Positions 40,327-51,054 are shown, counted from the first letter of the stretch. The stretch is DNA of 64,000 nucleotides from Pseudomonadales bacterium (GCA_002701845.1 NZXG01000011.1:1-64000), one strand, 5' to 3'. The notes: generated by a model not told the origin, from the letters alone. Program-made: numbers and translations.

Positions 40327-41895
40327 ATGGCTCAGGACACGGCGGGTAAAGGTACTGCAGCGGTTAAGGTCACAACAGACTGCGGGGAAATCATTGGCCT
40401 GCAACGGCAGGGCTATCAGGAATTCCGGGGTATCCCCTACGCCGAGCCACCCATTGGCGTAGGGCGGTTCAAGCCACCGGCCCCCCTGCTGCCCCTGGAT
40501 GAACCACTGCAGGCGGCACGCTTTGGCGATGCCGCCCCCCAGGACAAGATCCCGCTGTTCGGGATCAATCACACCAGCGAAGACTGCCTTTATCTCAATA
40601 TCTGGACCCCCGCCTGCGACCAACGGCAACGGCCGGTGATGGTGTGGATTCATGGCGGTGGTTATCTCACCGGCTCTTCGTCGCAGATTATATATCACGG
40701 CCATAAACTGGCCATGAGTGGCGACGTGGTGGTGGTCTCTGTCAATTATCGCCTGGGCGCCCTGGGTTTTCTGTATCTCAACCAACTGCTGGAGGACCAC
40801 CACGGAGTCAGTGCCAACAACGGCCTGCTGGATCAGATCGAGGCCTTGCGCTGGGTGCAGCGCAATATCGCCGCATTTGGCGGCAACCCCGATGCGGTGA
40901 CCCTGTTCGGGGAATCCGCCGGCGCCATGTCCATTGCCGCCCTGCTGGCGTGTCCCGCGGCCACAGGACTGTTTCAGCGGGCCATTTTGCAGAGCGGAGG
41001 CGCCGATCAGGTACAGTCGCCGGCGGCGGCCACGGAACTGGCGGCGCGGTTTCTGGAGTATGCCGGGGTGCGTCCGGACCAGGCGGAGCAATTGTGGCAG
41101 CTCCCGGTGGATCAAATTCTCAGTGCCCAGCGCAGACTCACCCGACACTGGTTTGATCGGGGCCCGTACAGCCAGCCGGTGATGCAGACCGGCATGACCC
41201 TGGTGCCGGTGGTGGACGGCGAGCTGCTGCCACAAACACCACTGGCCGCGCTGCAGGGGGGGCGCGCCAGGGACTGCCCGATCATGGTGGGTTGCACCCG
41301 GGACGAGTGGAAGCTGTTCGTCAACCTGCCCTCCGGCGAGGGGGTCTTCACCAGCAGCCAGATCCAGGATCTGGAAAAATCCGATCTTATCAAGCTGTTG
41401 GAGACCACGCTGCCGGGCATGGGTGAACGGGCGGCCAACCTCTATGAAAAAGTGGTACAGCGTCAGGGGGACGGCGTCGATCTGGCGGCGATTTACAGCG
41501 CCTACGAGAGCGACCGCATGTTCCGCATACCGTCATTACGTATTGCCGAGGCCCAGAGCGAACACAGCGACCGGATCTACATGTTTCAGTTCAACTGGGA
41601 CCAGGGCGGCTTCGGCGCCTGTCACGCCAGTGACATTCCCCTGGTGTTCGGCTGCACTGAACATCCCGCCGGCCAATTTCTCTGTGGCGCTGACCCGGGT
41701 GCGGGCAAGCTCAGCGATCGGGTGCAGAATTGCTGGATTGCGTTCGCCCGCTCCGGCGACCCCAGCACCGACGAAGTGGGCAAATGGCCCGCATTCGACG
41801 ACGAATCCCGCCAGGTCATGTGCTTTGACCGGCAGTCCGGGGTGCAGACGGACCCCTTTGCCGACTCCGCGGAACTCTGGGAAGGCGTGTTGTAA
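40327..41895 (+). CDS. Carboxylesterase type B (alpha/beta hydrolase)
   Basis: FRGIPYAEPPIG, EDCLYLNIWTP, TLFGESAGAMS nucleophile elbow. Confidence 0.93.
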   Translation: MAQDTAGKGTAAVKVTTDCGEIIGLQRQGYQEFRGIPYAEPPIGVGRFKPPAPLLPLDEPLQAARFGDAAPQDKIPLFGINHTSEDCLYLNIWTPACDQRQRPVMVWIHGGGYLTGSSSQIIYHGHKLAMSGDVVVVSVNYRLGALGFLYLNQLLEDHHGVSANNGLLDQIEALRWVQRNIAAFGGNPDAVTLFGESAGAMSIAALLACPAATGLFQRAILQSGGADQVQSPAAATELAARFLEYAGVRPDQAEQLWQLPVDQILSAQRRLTRHWFDRGPYSQPVMQTGMTLVPVVDGELLPQTPLAALQGGRARDCPIMVGCTRDEWKLFVNLPSGEGVFTSSQIQDLEKSDLIKLLETTLPGMGERAANLYEKVVQRQGDGVDLAAIYSAYESDRMFRIPSLRIAEAQSEHSDRIYMFQFNWDQGGFGACHASDIPLVFGCTEHPAGQFLCGADPGAGKLSDRVQNCWIAFARSGDPSTDEVGKWPAFDDESRQVMCFDRQSGVQTDPFADSAELWEGVL

Positions 41896-41971
41896 AGTCG
41901 ACTGCTCTGAAATCCGCCATTGAGTTTGGTAAAATACGGCTCCTGACAGACACTGGGAGAGCGTCAGTACC

Positions 41972-44818
41972 ATGAATGAGCAGTTGTTTCATGTCGGCCA
42001 ACGTTGGTCCAATACCGCGGAGACCGAGCTGGGGATCGGCATCGTAACCCAGGTGGATGAGCGTACTGTTACTCTGTTTTTCCCCGCCGCCGAAGACCTG
42101 CGGCAATATTCCCGCGCCAACGCCCCTCTCACCCGACTGGAATTTCACCCCCGGGATATGGTGGAAACCGAAGACGGCACCCATTACCGGGTGCTGACCC
42201 GGCATGAAGAAGAGGGTCTGCTGTTTTACGAGGCCGAAAGTGACGCCGGTGAAGTAAAAATTCTCTGTGAAAGCCAGGTACAGGGTAGCAGCCGGATGCC
42301 GGAGCCCCTGAAACGACTGCTGCAGGGCCACTTCGGCCACTACCGTAATTTCAGCCTGCGGGTGAAAACCTGGCAGGCGAAAGCCCGTTACGACCAGCAT
42401 CCGGCCAAGGGTTTTATGGGCCCCCGGGTGGAGCCTATCCCCCATCAGTTCCATATTGCCGAAACGGTGTCCCGGCAAAACCGGCCACGGGTAATGCTGG
42501 CGGACGAGGTGGGGCTGGGCAAAACCATCGAAGCCGGTCTGATCGCCCACCGCATGCTGATCACCGGGCAAGTGCAGCGAATTCTGATCCTGGTGCCGGA
42601 TTCACTGGTACATCAATGGCTGGTGGAAATGCGGCGCCGTTTCAATATGGCAGTGCGGGTCCTGGATCAGGATCAGTGTGAGGCCCTGTGCGAACAGCAG
42701 GATACCGACAACCCCTTCGGTTACGAGCAGCTGGTGCTCTGTTCCATCCAGTTCCTGCAACGGGCGCCGCGCTGGGCCCAAGCCGCTCTGGATACACCCT
42801 GGGACCTGCTGATTGTTGACGAAGCGCACCACCTGGCCTGGGAACCCGGTGCCCCCAGCCCGGCCTATGAACTGGTGGAGGCCTTCAGCCGCCAGGCAGC
42901 GGGGCTGTTGCTGCTTACCGCCACCCCGGAAAAAGAAGGCCCGGAAAGTCATTTCGCGCAGCTGCACCTGCTGGATCCCCACCGTTATCAAAGCCTGGAA
43001 CAGTTCCTGGAGCAACAGCCGACGTTTAATCGGGTCGCCCTGATCGCAGAACGGCTGATTGATCAGGAGCCCCTGGAGCCGGCGCAGCTGAACGAGCTGA
43101 AAACCCTGCTTGGCGACCCCTCCAGTCAGCAATTGATCGCCCAACTGGAAACCCACCGGGCCCCCGCCGGCGCCGCCACCGAACTGGCACACCGGCTACT
43201 GGATCAACAGGGCACCGGCCGTGCCCTGTTCCGCAACACCCGCGCCGGCATCAGCGGCTTTCCCCAACGGCACCTGACCCCGGTACCCCTGCCGGCCCCC
43301 CTGGCTTACACCAGCCTGCCCCCGGAGCTGGAGCAACAGCTGTACCCGGAAACCCGGTTCCCCGAAACCCAGTGGCTGACGGAGGACCCCCGGGTGGGCT
43401 GGTTGCTGGAACTGCTGAAGCAGCAGCGTACCGAAAAATTTCTGGTGATCTGTCACCACCGGAACACCGCCTGTGCCCTGCAGGCCCATCTGCAGTTCAA
43501 GGGCGGCATCGCCTGCAGTGCCTTTCACGAGGAACTGACCCTGATCGAACGTGACCGCAGCGCCGCCTGGTTCGCCGCTGAAGAGGACGCCGCCCAGGCC
43601 CTGATCTGTTCCGAGATTGGCAGCGAAGGGCGCAATTTTCAGTTTTGTCACCGGCTGGTGATGTTCGACCTGCCGCAGAGTATTGACCTGCTGGAGCAGC
43701 GTATCGGTCGCCTGGACCGCATTGGCCAGCAGCATGATATCGAAATCTATGCGCCCTATCTGACGGGCACCCTGCAGCAGGATCTGCTGACCTGGTACGA
43801 CCGCGGTTTCCAGGCCTTTACCCGCACCGAAGCCTCCCACAGTGTGGTATTTGAGTCCCTGTGGGAAGATTTTCTGGCCACGCTGCAACGGCAGGATGAC
43901 GGGCTGGATGCGCTGCTGAGCAAAACCCGACAGCACATAGAGGAACTGCACCAGCGCTTTGTTCACGGCCGCAACCGCCTGCTGGAACTGCATTCACAGG
44001 GCGACCAGCAGGTGGCACCGCTGCTGCAGGCAGTGCGCGACAGCGACGAAGATCCGGAGCTGGTGAGTTATCTGGAGCAGGTGTTCGAGGCCTACAACAT
44101 CGACGAGGAGCCGCTGTCACCGCATTCCATACTGATCCGGCCCGGCACCGGCGGAGAACAAAGCCAGTTTCCCAACCTGCCGGACGACGGCTTCAGCGCC
44201 ACCTTTCACCGGCCCCTGGCGCTATCCCGGGAAGACCTGGAGTTTCTCAGCTGGGATCACCCCCTGGTGCGCAATGCCATGGACCTGATCATCACCAGCG
44301 GCCGGGGCAGTTCGGTCATGAGCCTGCTGAAAAACAAACAGATCCGGGAAGGCACCATCCTGCTGGAGGCGCTTTATATTGTGGAATGTCAGGCGCCGGC
44401 GGAGCTGCAACTGAGTCAATGGCTGCCCGCCACCCCGGTGCGGCTGCTGCTGGATCAAAAGGGCCGGGATATTGGCAGCGCGGTCACTACCGAGGCGCTG
44501 GACAAGCAACTCAAGCGGGTGAAAGGGGAACTGATCACGCCGTTGCTGAAAGAAGTGCAGGAGCCGGTACTGGAACTGCTGCAACAGGCGGAACAGCAGG
44601 CGCAGGCACGCACCCAGGCCCTGGCGGAGCAAGCCCTGGAGCGCCACCGGCACCACTGGGAGCGGGAACAGCAGCGATTGCAGGCATTGCTGGGGGATAG
44701 CGCCGGCACCGAGGCTCTGGCGCAGCTGGAGCAGCGCCGACAGCAGGGGGAAAAACTGTTGCGCAATAACTGCCGGCAACATCTGGACGGTCTGCGGATC
44801 ATGGTCACCATCGGCTAA
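41972..44818 (+). CDS. rapA: RNA polymerase-associated protein RapA (SWI2/SNF2 ATPase)
   Basis: MLADEVGLGKTIEAGLIAHRMLITG, DEAHHL, EIGSEGRNFQFCHRLVMFDLPQSIDLLEQRIGRLDRIGQ. Confidence 0.94.
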   Translation: MNEQLFHVGQRWSNTAETELGIGIVTQVDERTVTLFFPAAEDLRQYSRANAPLTRLEFHPRDMVETEDGTHYRVLTRHEEEGLLFYEAESDAGEVKILCESQVQGSSRMPEPLKRLLQGHFGHYRNFSLRVKTWQAKARYDQHPAKGFMGPRVEPIPHQFHIAETVSRQNRPRVMLADEVGLGKTIEAGLIAHRMLITGQVQRILILVPDSLVHQWLVEMRRRFNMAVRVLDQDQCEALCEQQDTDNPFGYEQLVLCSIQFLQRAPRWAQAALDTPWDLLIVDEAHHLAWEPGAPSPAYELVEAFSRQAAGLLLLTATPEKEGPESHFAQLHLLDPHRYQSLEQFLEQQPTFNRVALIAERLIDQEPLEPAQLNELKTLLGDPSSQQLIAQLETHRAPAGAATELAHRLLDQQGTGRALFRNTRAGISGFPQRHLTPVPLPAPLAYTSLPPELEQQLYPETRFPETQWLTEDPRVGWLLELLKQQRTEKFLVICHHRNTACALQAHLQFKGGIACSAFHEELTLIERDRSAAWFAAEEDAAQALICSEIGSEGRNFQFCHRLVMFDLPQSIDLLEQRIGRLDRIGQQHDIEIYAPYLTGTLQQDLLTWYDRGFQAFTRTEASHSVVFESLWEDFLATLQRQDDGLDALLSKTRQHIEELHQRFVHGRNRLLELHSQGDQQVAPLLQAVRDSDEDPELVSYLEQVFEAYNIDEEPLSPHSILIRPGTGGEQSQFPNLPDDGFSATFHRPLALSREDLEFLSWDHPLVRNAMDLIITSGRGSSVMSLLKNKQIREGTILLEALYIVECQAPAELQLSQWLPATPVRLLLDQKGRDIGSAVTTEALDKQLKRVKGELITPLLKEVQEPVLELLQQAEQQAQARTQALAEQALERHRHHWEREQQRLQALLGDSAGTEALAQLEQRRQQGEKLLRNNCRQHLDGLRIMVTIG

Positions 44819-44889
44819 GGGCCGCGGCGGTTGCGGCCCGGGCCACCCCCCTGTAGCATCGAGTTTCAGGCATGGCAAAGGGGCGGCGT

Positions 44890-45525
44890 ATGAGCCAGAA
44901 CGATCTGTTTATCTTCGATGAGGTACCGCTCCAGAGTGTGGAACTGATTGAGCTGGAGGACGGTGACATCCTCTGGGCCCGGCATTTCTACGACCCGGAT
45001 ACGGCGCTACAGCTGTACAGCCGCCTGCAGGAGGAGATTCCCTGGCGCCAGGACAGTATCCGCATAGCCGGCCGGGACACGCCGATCCCCCGTCTGCAGG
45101 CCTGGTTTGGCGACCCCGGCCTGACTTATACCTACTCCGGCCTGACCCTGGAGCCGACCCCCTGGAGCGCCACCCTGAGCCGGGTCAGGGAACAGCTCGA
45201 GGACTACAGTGGCGCCCGTTTCAACAGCCTGCTGGCCAATCTGTACCGCCATGAGCGGGACAGTGTGGGCTGGCATGCCGATAATGAGCCGGAGCTGGGC
45301 ACCAACCCGGTGATTGCCTCCCTGTCCCTGGGTGGTGAGCGCACCTTTCAGCTCAAGCACCGCCAGCATCCGGAGCGCAAGCTGGCGCTGGAGCTGCGCT
45401 CCGGTGATCTGCTGATCATGAAAGGCGCGCTGCAACATCACTGGCTGCACCAGATTCCCAAGGCCCGCCAGCCGGCGCAGCCGCGGATCAATCTCACCTT
45501 CCGCAAAATTGTGACCCGGAGCTAA
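44890..45525 (+). CDS. AlkB-like 2OG-Fe(II) oxygenase
   Basis: NLYRHERDSVGWHADNEPELGTNPVIASLSLGGERTFQLKHR; H-x-D ligands. Confidence 0.9.
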   Translation: MSQNDLFIFDEVPLQSVELIELEDGDILWARHFYDPDTALQLYSRLQEEIPWRQDSIRIAGRDTPIPRLQAWFGDPGLTYTYSGLTLEPTPWSATLSRVREQLEDYSGARFNSLLANLYRHERDSVGWHADNEPELGTNPVIASLSLGGERTFQLKHRQHPERKLALELRSGDLLIMKGALQHHWLHQIPKARQPAQPRINLTFRKIVTRS

Positions 45526-45612
45526 CGATAGGTGGTGCAGTTGCAGGGCTGTACCATTACAATCGGGTTTGCCAACCGGGGCACGAGACGAAGGAACGAC
45601 CGACTCATTACC

Positions 45613-46251
45613 ATGCAGTATTCAGCGATTATCAGCCGCCGGCTCCTGTGGGGGCTATTGTTACTCACCGCGATCACCATCAACAATGCTATGGCCGACT
45701 CCGATATCAGCGAAAAAATCATCCTGGGATGGATAGAAAATATCTACGTACTGCCCGATGGGCTTAAGGCCAAAGCCAAACTGGACACTGGCGCCAAGAC
45801 CAGTTCCATTCATGCCCGCGACATCGAGCACTTCGAGCGCGATGGCGAGCCCTGGGTACGGTTTCATTTTTCCAGTGAAACCCGGCTCAAGGACGAGGAA
45901 TACCAATCCGCCAAACGCAAGGATGTCATCACCCTGGAAGCCCCACTGACCCGCAGCGTGCTGATCAAACGTCACAAGCGGCCCAGCATGGAGCGTCCGG
46001 TGGTGATGCTGCCCATTGAACTGGCGGGCAAGCAGTACGAGGTGGAATTCACCCTGGCGGATCGCCGCAAGTTTCTGTATCCGGTGTTACTGGGGCGTCG
46101 GTTTTTGAAGGATGTGGCCATTGTCGATCCCGGCAACACCTTCCTCCGCACCCGCACTGTGCCACGCCGGGAGGACGAGGACAACGCCCAGGCAGAGGCC
46201 GCTGACGAGCCCGCTGAGGAACACGAAAACAATACCGACGACGACCAATGA
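45613..46251 (+). CDS. Retropepsin-like 'ATP-dependent zinc protease' family protein, exported
   Basis: KAKLDTGAKTSSIHARDIEHFERDGEPWVRF; PVLLGRRFLKDVAIVDPGNTFL. Confidence 0.88.
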   Translation: MQYSAIISRRLLWGLLLLTAITINNAMADSDISEKIILGWIENIYVLPDGLKAKAKLDTGAKTSSIHARDIEHFERDGEPWVRFHFSSETRLKDEEYQSAKRKDVITLEAPLTRSVLIKRHKRPSMERPVVMLPIELAGKQYEVEFTLADRRKFLYPVLLGRRFLKDVAIVDPGNTFLRTRTVPRREDEDNAQAEAADEPAEEHENNTDDDQ

Positions 46252-47786
46252 AAATCTCAAAAATCAGTGTCATTGCACTGGTGCTCACCGCCCTGGCCGT
46301 CGGGGCGGTGTATTACAAACACAAACGTCTGGGACTGCCCCTACAACCCGCCCAACAATCCGAAGTCTGGACCGTGGAGGCCAAGCTGCAGTTCCGCGCC
46401 AATGGCGGGCCGGTGAAAGTGCAGTTTTACATTCCCCGTAGTCCGCCGGGCTTTATCAAACTCAACGAAGACTTTATCTCCAGCAACTATGGTTTGGCCA
46501 CGGAAGCCGACGGCCTCAACCGCCAGGCCCTGTGGGCGGTGCGACGCGCCAAAGGCAAGCAGGTGCTGTACTACCGCATGGAGTTCGTGCAGAGCAGCGA
46601 TTCCACCGGGCCGCGCACCACACCCCGCCCGGCTTATCCTCCGGTGCCGGAATACGAAGAGCCCCTGGGATCGGCGGTGATGGCGCTGCTGGACGAGGTG
46701 CGGTCCCACTCCGCCGACGTGGCCACTTTCACCCGGGAGCTGCTGTTGCGCCTCAACACCTCGCAGCCGGACCAGAATATCTCCCTGATCAACAAAAGCG
46801 GCCACGGTTCCGCCGAATGGGTGCGCCAGCTGGTGCGCATTCTGGCGGGCGCCCGGATCCCGGCGCGGATTGTTTATGTGCTGCCGCTGCAGGATCTGGT
46901 GAAACACGGCTCCCTGGTCCCCTGGATTGAAGTGCACAATGATTTTCAATGGATTGCCTTCAACCCGGTCACCGGGGCCCAGGGCTTTAGTGACGATGTG
47001 CTGGTGTGGCGCACCGGCGATGACCCGTTGGTGACCGTCAGCGGCGGTACACCGGCGGAGGTTGATTTCTCCATTTCCCGCCACGCCCTGTCTCAGGTGT
47101 CGATTGCGGAGCAGTGGGCGCGGCAAACCGATTCCCGGCTGATGGACTTCTCCCTGTTTGCGCTACCGGTACAAACCCAGAACGTGTACCGCATCATTCT
47201 GATGGTCCCCCTGGGGGCACTGGTCATTGTGTTGCTGCGCAACCTGGTGGGGCTGGCCACCTTCGGCACCTTTATGCCGGTATTGATTGCGCTGGCGTTC
47301 CGTGAAACCTCCCTGCTGTGGGGGGTGATCATGTTCACCATGCTGGTGATTCTGGGGCTGGCCCTGCGCCTGTATCTGGAGAAGCTCAAATTGTTGCTGG
47401 TGCCCAGACTGGCGGCGGTGTTGACCATCGTGATCCTGTTGATTGCCCTGTTCAGCATCGTCAGTGTGCAACTGGAGCTGGAACGTGGCCTTTCCGTGGC
47501 GCTGTTTCCGGTGGTGATCCTGGCCATGACCATTGAGCGCATGTCCATTGTGTGGGAGGAAAACGGCTCCCAGGAAGCCTTAAAGCTGGGTACCGGCAGC
47601 CTGATCGCGGCGGTGCTGGGTTATCTGGTAATGACCCATCCCGGCCTGTCCCATGTGGTGTTTGTATTTCCCGAGACTCTGCTCATCGTTTTGGCCATCA
47701 CCCTGCTGGTAGGGCGCTATACCGGTTACCGGTTACTGGAATTGTGGCGCTTCCGAGGTCTGATCAAAGAGGCGGACAAGCCGTGA
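46248..47786 (+). CDS. Inactive transglutaminase-like domain fused to 7 transmembrane helices
   Basis: 512 aa; soluble transglutaminase-like region, then dense hydrophobic segments from IILMVPLGALVIVLLRNLVGLATFGTFMPVLIALAF. Confidence 0.86.
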   Translation: MKISKISVIALVLTALAVGAVYYKHKRLGLPLQPAQQSEVWTVEAKLQFRANGGPVKVQFYIPRSPPGFIKLNEDFISSNYGLATEADGLNRQALWAVRRAKGKQVLYYRMEFVQSSDSTGPRTTPRPAYPPVPEYEEPLGSAVMALLDEVRSHSADVATFTRELLLRLNTSQPDQNISLINKSGHGSAEWVRQLVRILAGARIPARIVYVLPLQDLVKHGSLVPWIEVHNDFQWIAFNPVTGAQGFSDDVLVWRTGDDPLVTVSGGTPAEVDFSISRHALSQVSIAEQWARQTDSRLMDFSLFALPVQTQNVYRIILMVPLGALVIVLLRNLVGLATFGTFMPVLIALAFRETSLLWGVIMFTMLVILGLALRLYLEKLKLLLVPRLAAVLTIVILLIALFSIVSVQLELERGLSVALFPVVILAMTIERMSIVWEENGSQEALKLGTGSLIAAVLGYLVMTHPGLSHVVFVFPETLLIVLAITLLVGRYTGYRLLELWRFRGLIKEADKP

Positions 47787-48745
47787 AGTTTCCCTGGACC
47801 CGCCTGCGGGAGCTGGGCATCGTGGGGATGAACCAGCGTAACGCCGAGTTCATCATGCCCTATAACGAGCGCCGGTATTATCCCCTGGTGGACAACAAAA
47901 TCATCACCAAGCAACGGGCCATCGCCCGCGGGATTCCGGTGCCGCCCCTGTACGGTCATATTGAACTGGAACACCAGACCGCCCATCTTCACAACCTGCT
48001 GGCCTCCTATCGGGAATTCGTGATCAAGCCCGCCAATGGCAGCGGTGGCAACGGCATCCTGGTGATCGCCGGTAAAACCGCCAGCGGCCAGTTCCGCAAA
48101 GCCAATGACAGTGTTATTTCCCTGGAGGACATCAAGCATCACATGTCCAACATTCTCAGCGGTATGTACAGTCTGGGTGGTGACACTGACAGCGCCATCA
48201 TCGAGTACCGGGTGCGTCATGACCCGTGCTTTAACGAAGTGTCTTACAAAGGGGTGCCGGATATCCGACTGATTGTGTTTCGCGGCATTCCGCTGTTCGG
48301 TATGATCCGGCTGCCCACCCGCCAGTCCGATGGCCGCGCCAACCTGCACCAGGGGGCGGTGGGAGCCGGCATTGATTTCCGCACCGGCCGCACTCATTTC
48401 GGTGTAATGAACTCACGCCCGGTGAGCAGTCATCCCGATACCGGGGTGCCCATCGCCGGCATCGACATTCCCCGCTGGCAACAAATGCTGGAAATGGCGG
48501 CCACCTGTTTTGAACTGGCGCCGCTGGGTTATCTGGGGGTGGACCTGGTGCTGGACCAGGACCAGGGCCCCATGATGCTAGAATTGAATGCCCGGCCGGG
48601 GCTGGCCATCCAGATCGCCAATCACCAGGGGCTGGAGCCGGTTCTGCGTCACGCCCAGGCGCTTGGCACCATTCCCGATGATCCCTGCAAACGAGTGCGC
48701 ATTGGCTGCATGATCCGGGAAAAGTTCGCCACTTCCCCAGCCTGA
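47783..48745 (+). CDS. Alpha-L-glutamate ligase-like ATP-grasp protein (RimK-like)
   Basis: GTG start overlapping the previous stop (GTGA); VIKPANGSGGNGILVI, GYLGVDLVLDQDQGPMMLELNARPGLAIQIAN. Confidence 0.9.
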   Translation: MKFPWTRLRELGIVGMNQRNAEFIMPYNERRYYPLVDNKIITKQRAIARGIPVPPLYGHIELEHQTAHLHNLLASYREFVIKPANGSGGNGILVIAGKTASGQFRKANDSVISLEDIKHHMSNILSGMYSLGGDTDSAIIEYRVRHDPCFNEVSYKGVPDIRLIVFRGIPLFGMIRLPTRQSDGRANLHQGAVGAGIDFRTGRTHFGVMNSRPVSSHPDTGVPIAGIDIPRWQQMLEMAATCFELAPLGYLGVDLVLDQDQGPMMLELNARPGLAIQIANHQGLEPVLRHAQALGTIPDDPCKRVRIGCMIREKFATSPA

Positions 48746-48928
48746 TCCGCGGCCGTCACCAGCCACAGAAACGCCACAATTCGCAAGGAATTGTCGCATC
48801 TTGTTACGACTGCAATATTGCCCCTGACCTGCCTTTGCGGGATAGTGAAAGTACGAAAAAAAATAATAAAACTCTATTGATGCAGGAAGATCGGAACCAA
48901 CAGGAGCGATCCGATCGGGAGATTCGTG

Positions 48929-49105
48929 ATGAGCCAACAGCGACCCAAAACCACAACCAGCAGCACCCCGACCCAGCAGGCTGAGCCCTCCGCTACCAAG
49001 CGCCGGACTGAACGCGCACTGGGACATTTCATGAAAGCCAAACAGCGCTATGGCCGGGCTCTGGAGAAAGAGCTGAGCCGCTGTTTCGTGCTGGGCTACA
49101 ATTAG
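48929..49105 (+). CDS. Small basic protein (58 aa)
   Basis: ATG..TAG: MSQQRPKTTTSSTPTQQAEPSATKRRTERALGHFMKAKQRYGRALEKELSRCFVLGYN*; below the ORF-track size cut-off. Confidence 0.5.
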   Translation: MSQQRPKTTTSSTPTQQAEPSATKRRTERALGHFMKAKQRYGRALEKELSRCFVLGYN

Positions 49106-51054
49106 CGCGGCGCTTCCGCACCCACCACCCGGGTGCAGTTACGGCCGGCGGATTTGGCCACGTACAACGCCTGATCGGCCACCGCAACCAGGGTTTGGGC
49201 CGGTTCGTCTGCCTGCGGCACCCGGGCGGCCGCGCCGATACTGACGGTCACCTGCAGCGACGGGTTTTCCGCCACCAGGGTGGCCTGTTCCACCGCCAGG
49301 CGAATGTTCTCGGCCACATGCACTGCGCCTTCAAGATCGGTTTCCGGCAGCACCACGGCAAATTCCTCACCCCCATAACGGGCCACCGCGTCGGAAGGCC
49401 GGGTCAGGGTGGCGGCGATCAGGTGGGCCACCGCTCTCAGGCACTCGTCCCCCAGCAGATGGCCGTAGCGGTCATTGAAGTCCTTGAAGAAATCAATATC
49501 AATCAACAACAAGGCGATGGTGTCCCGGTTCCGTAACGCCCGTTGCCATTCCGCCTCCAGCCGCTCATTGAAATAGCGGCGGTTGCGAATGCCGGTGAGA
49601 CCATCCTGCATGGTCAGGGCCTGCAATTGCTGGTTCACGGTTTCCAGCTCGGCCATGGCCTGCTCCACCTCCCCGGTGCGTTCCGCCACCCGGGCTTCCA
49701 GCCGCTCATTGGCGGCCCGCTGCAAATACAGGGCATTGGCCTGGGCATCCTGAAACGCCTTGCGTTGCGAATTCATGCGGTCCGCCAGGGCAAAAGCAAA
49801 CAATACCGCTTCCACCACCGCCCCGATCTGCACCAGATAATCGCTGGCGCCGGTGCGGGCAAACAGACCGAACTTGGACAGCGCGTAAAAGGTGACCGCC
49901 GCCAGAAAAGCGCCCCAGGCAATGACAAAATAGCGGGCCGGCTGGTAGCCGTTATACCAACGCATCAGGCCCACCACGATGCCCCCCAGACAAATGGGAA
50001 TCACCATGGCGGCGTTAAGTCGGATCAGCCCGGGGTAGCCGGCAAAGGGCGCCGCCATTACCAACAGAATGCACAGCCCCGCCAACCCCAGAATCAACTG
50101 ATCCAGACGCGGGTGGGATCGTTGCAGCTGGAGGAAATGCCGGGAAAACATCAACGAAAAGAACAAGGTCATGGGAATGATCAGAACCAGGGCGTTTTCT
50201 CTCACCCAGGTGAGTTCACTCCATAGATACTGGGCGGTAAAGCCGTGGATAGTGGCCAGAAACATCAACAGGCTGAGGGAAAACGCCGAGTAGTAAACCA
50301 TACTGCGATCCTGGAACAGGGTATAGACGAAGAAGTTGTACAACCCCATCACCACCAGAATCCCGAACAATGCACCGAAGAATAAAAGCTTTGCCTGATC
50401 CCGGTCCTGAAACGCATCGGGTTTCCACAGTGTCAGTGGAAACTCCAGGGAACCACCGGTGGTCACCCGAAAATACAGAAACTGAGTGGCGCCGGCCGGC
50501 ACGGTAAAAGGCAACACCAGATTGTGATGAAAGAAAGGCCGGTCAGCGGCCGGGTTCTGGTCGCCGGTTCTGGCAGTATTGAGAATTTCGCCGCTGGCTG
50601 ACACCTGGTAAAACAACACTTCGTCCAGCACCGGATTTCCAATTTCCAGCAGCCGGGCCAGGGGCAGGGCGGCGGAATTGGTCACTCTCAGGCGAAACCA
50701 GAAGGTATTGGTGTCGAATCCAAAGCCCAGGGACTGGGGACGGTTCTGTACCCACGGAATATCACCGGCCTGCTGGTCCGCCAGCAGGTCCTCCAGCGTG
50801 AAGACCCGTTGGCTCTGTTCCACATAGTCCAGATCGGCAGACAGATTCATATGCTCGCTCATGGACGCCACGTCCACCATCCTGCCGGTATCCACCCCAG
50901 CCCAGGCCGGGCCGGGTACCAGCAGCAACAGCCATATCAGCAGCGGCCCCGGGGGCAAACACCGAATCAAACCGGCAATCTCCCAAAAAAACTTAGGTCG
51001 CAATACAGTAAAAACCAAGCTCCGCAATGTATACGCCTTACCGCCCTCAGGCAA
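49102..51054 (-). CDS. 7TM-DISM sensor diguanylate cyclase
   Basis: DISMED2-like N-terminus, 7 TM segments, AVARYGGEEFAVVLPE. Confidence 0.92.
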   Translation of the reverse strand: MPEGGKAYTLRSLVFTVLRPKFFWEIAGLIRCLPPGPLLIWLLLLVPGPAWAGVDTGRMVDVASMSEHMNLSADLDYVEQSQRVFTLEDLLADQQAGDIPWVQNRPQSLGFGFDTNTFWFRLRVTNSAALPLARLLEIGNPVLDEVLFYQVSASGEILNTARTGDQNPAADRPFFHHNLVLPFTVPAGATQFLYFRVTTGGSLEFPLTLWKPDAFQDRDQAKLLFFGALFGILVVMGLYNFFVYTLFQDRSMVYYSAFSLSLLMFLATIHGFTAQYLWSELTWVRENALVLIIPMTLFFSLMFSRHFLQLQRSHPRLDQLILGLAGLCILLVMAAPFAGYPGLIRLNAAMVIPICLGGIVVGLMRWYNGYQPARYFVIAWGAFLAAVTFYALSKFGLFARTGASDYLVQIGAVVEAVLFAFALADRMNSQRKAFQDAQANALYLQRAANERLEARVAERTGEVEQAMAELETVNQQLQALTMQDGLTGIRNRRYFNERLEAEWQRALRNRDTIALLLIDIDFFKDFNDRYGHLLGDECLRAVAHLIAATLTRPSDAVARYGGEEFAVVLPETDLEGAVHVAENIRLAVEQATLVAENPSLQVTVSIGAAARVPQADEPAQTLVAVADQALYVAKSAGRNCTRVVGAEAPR

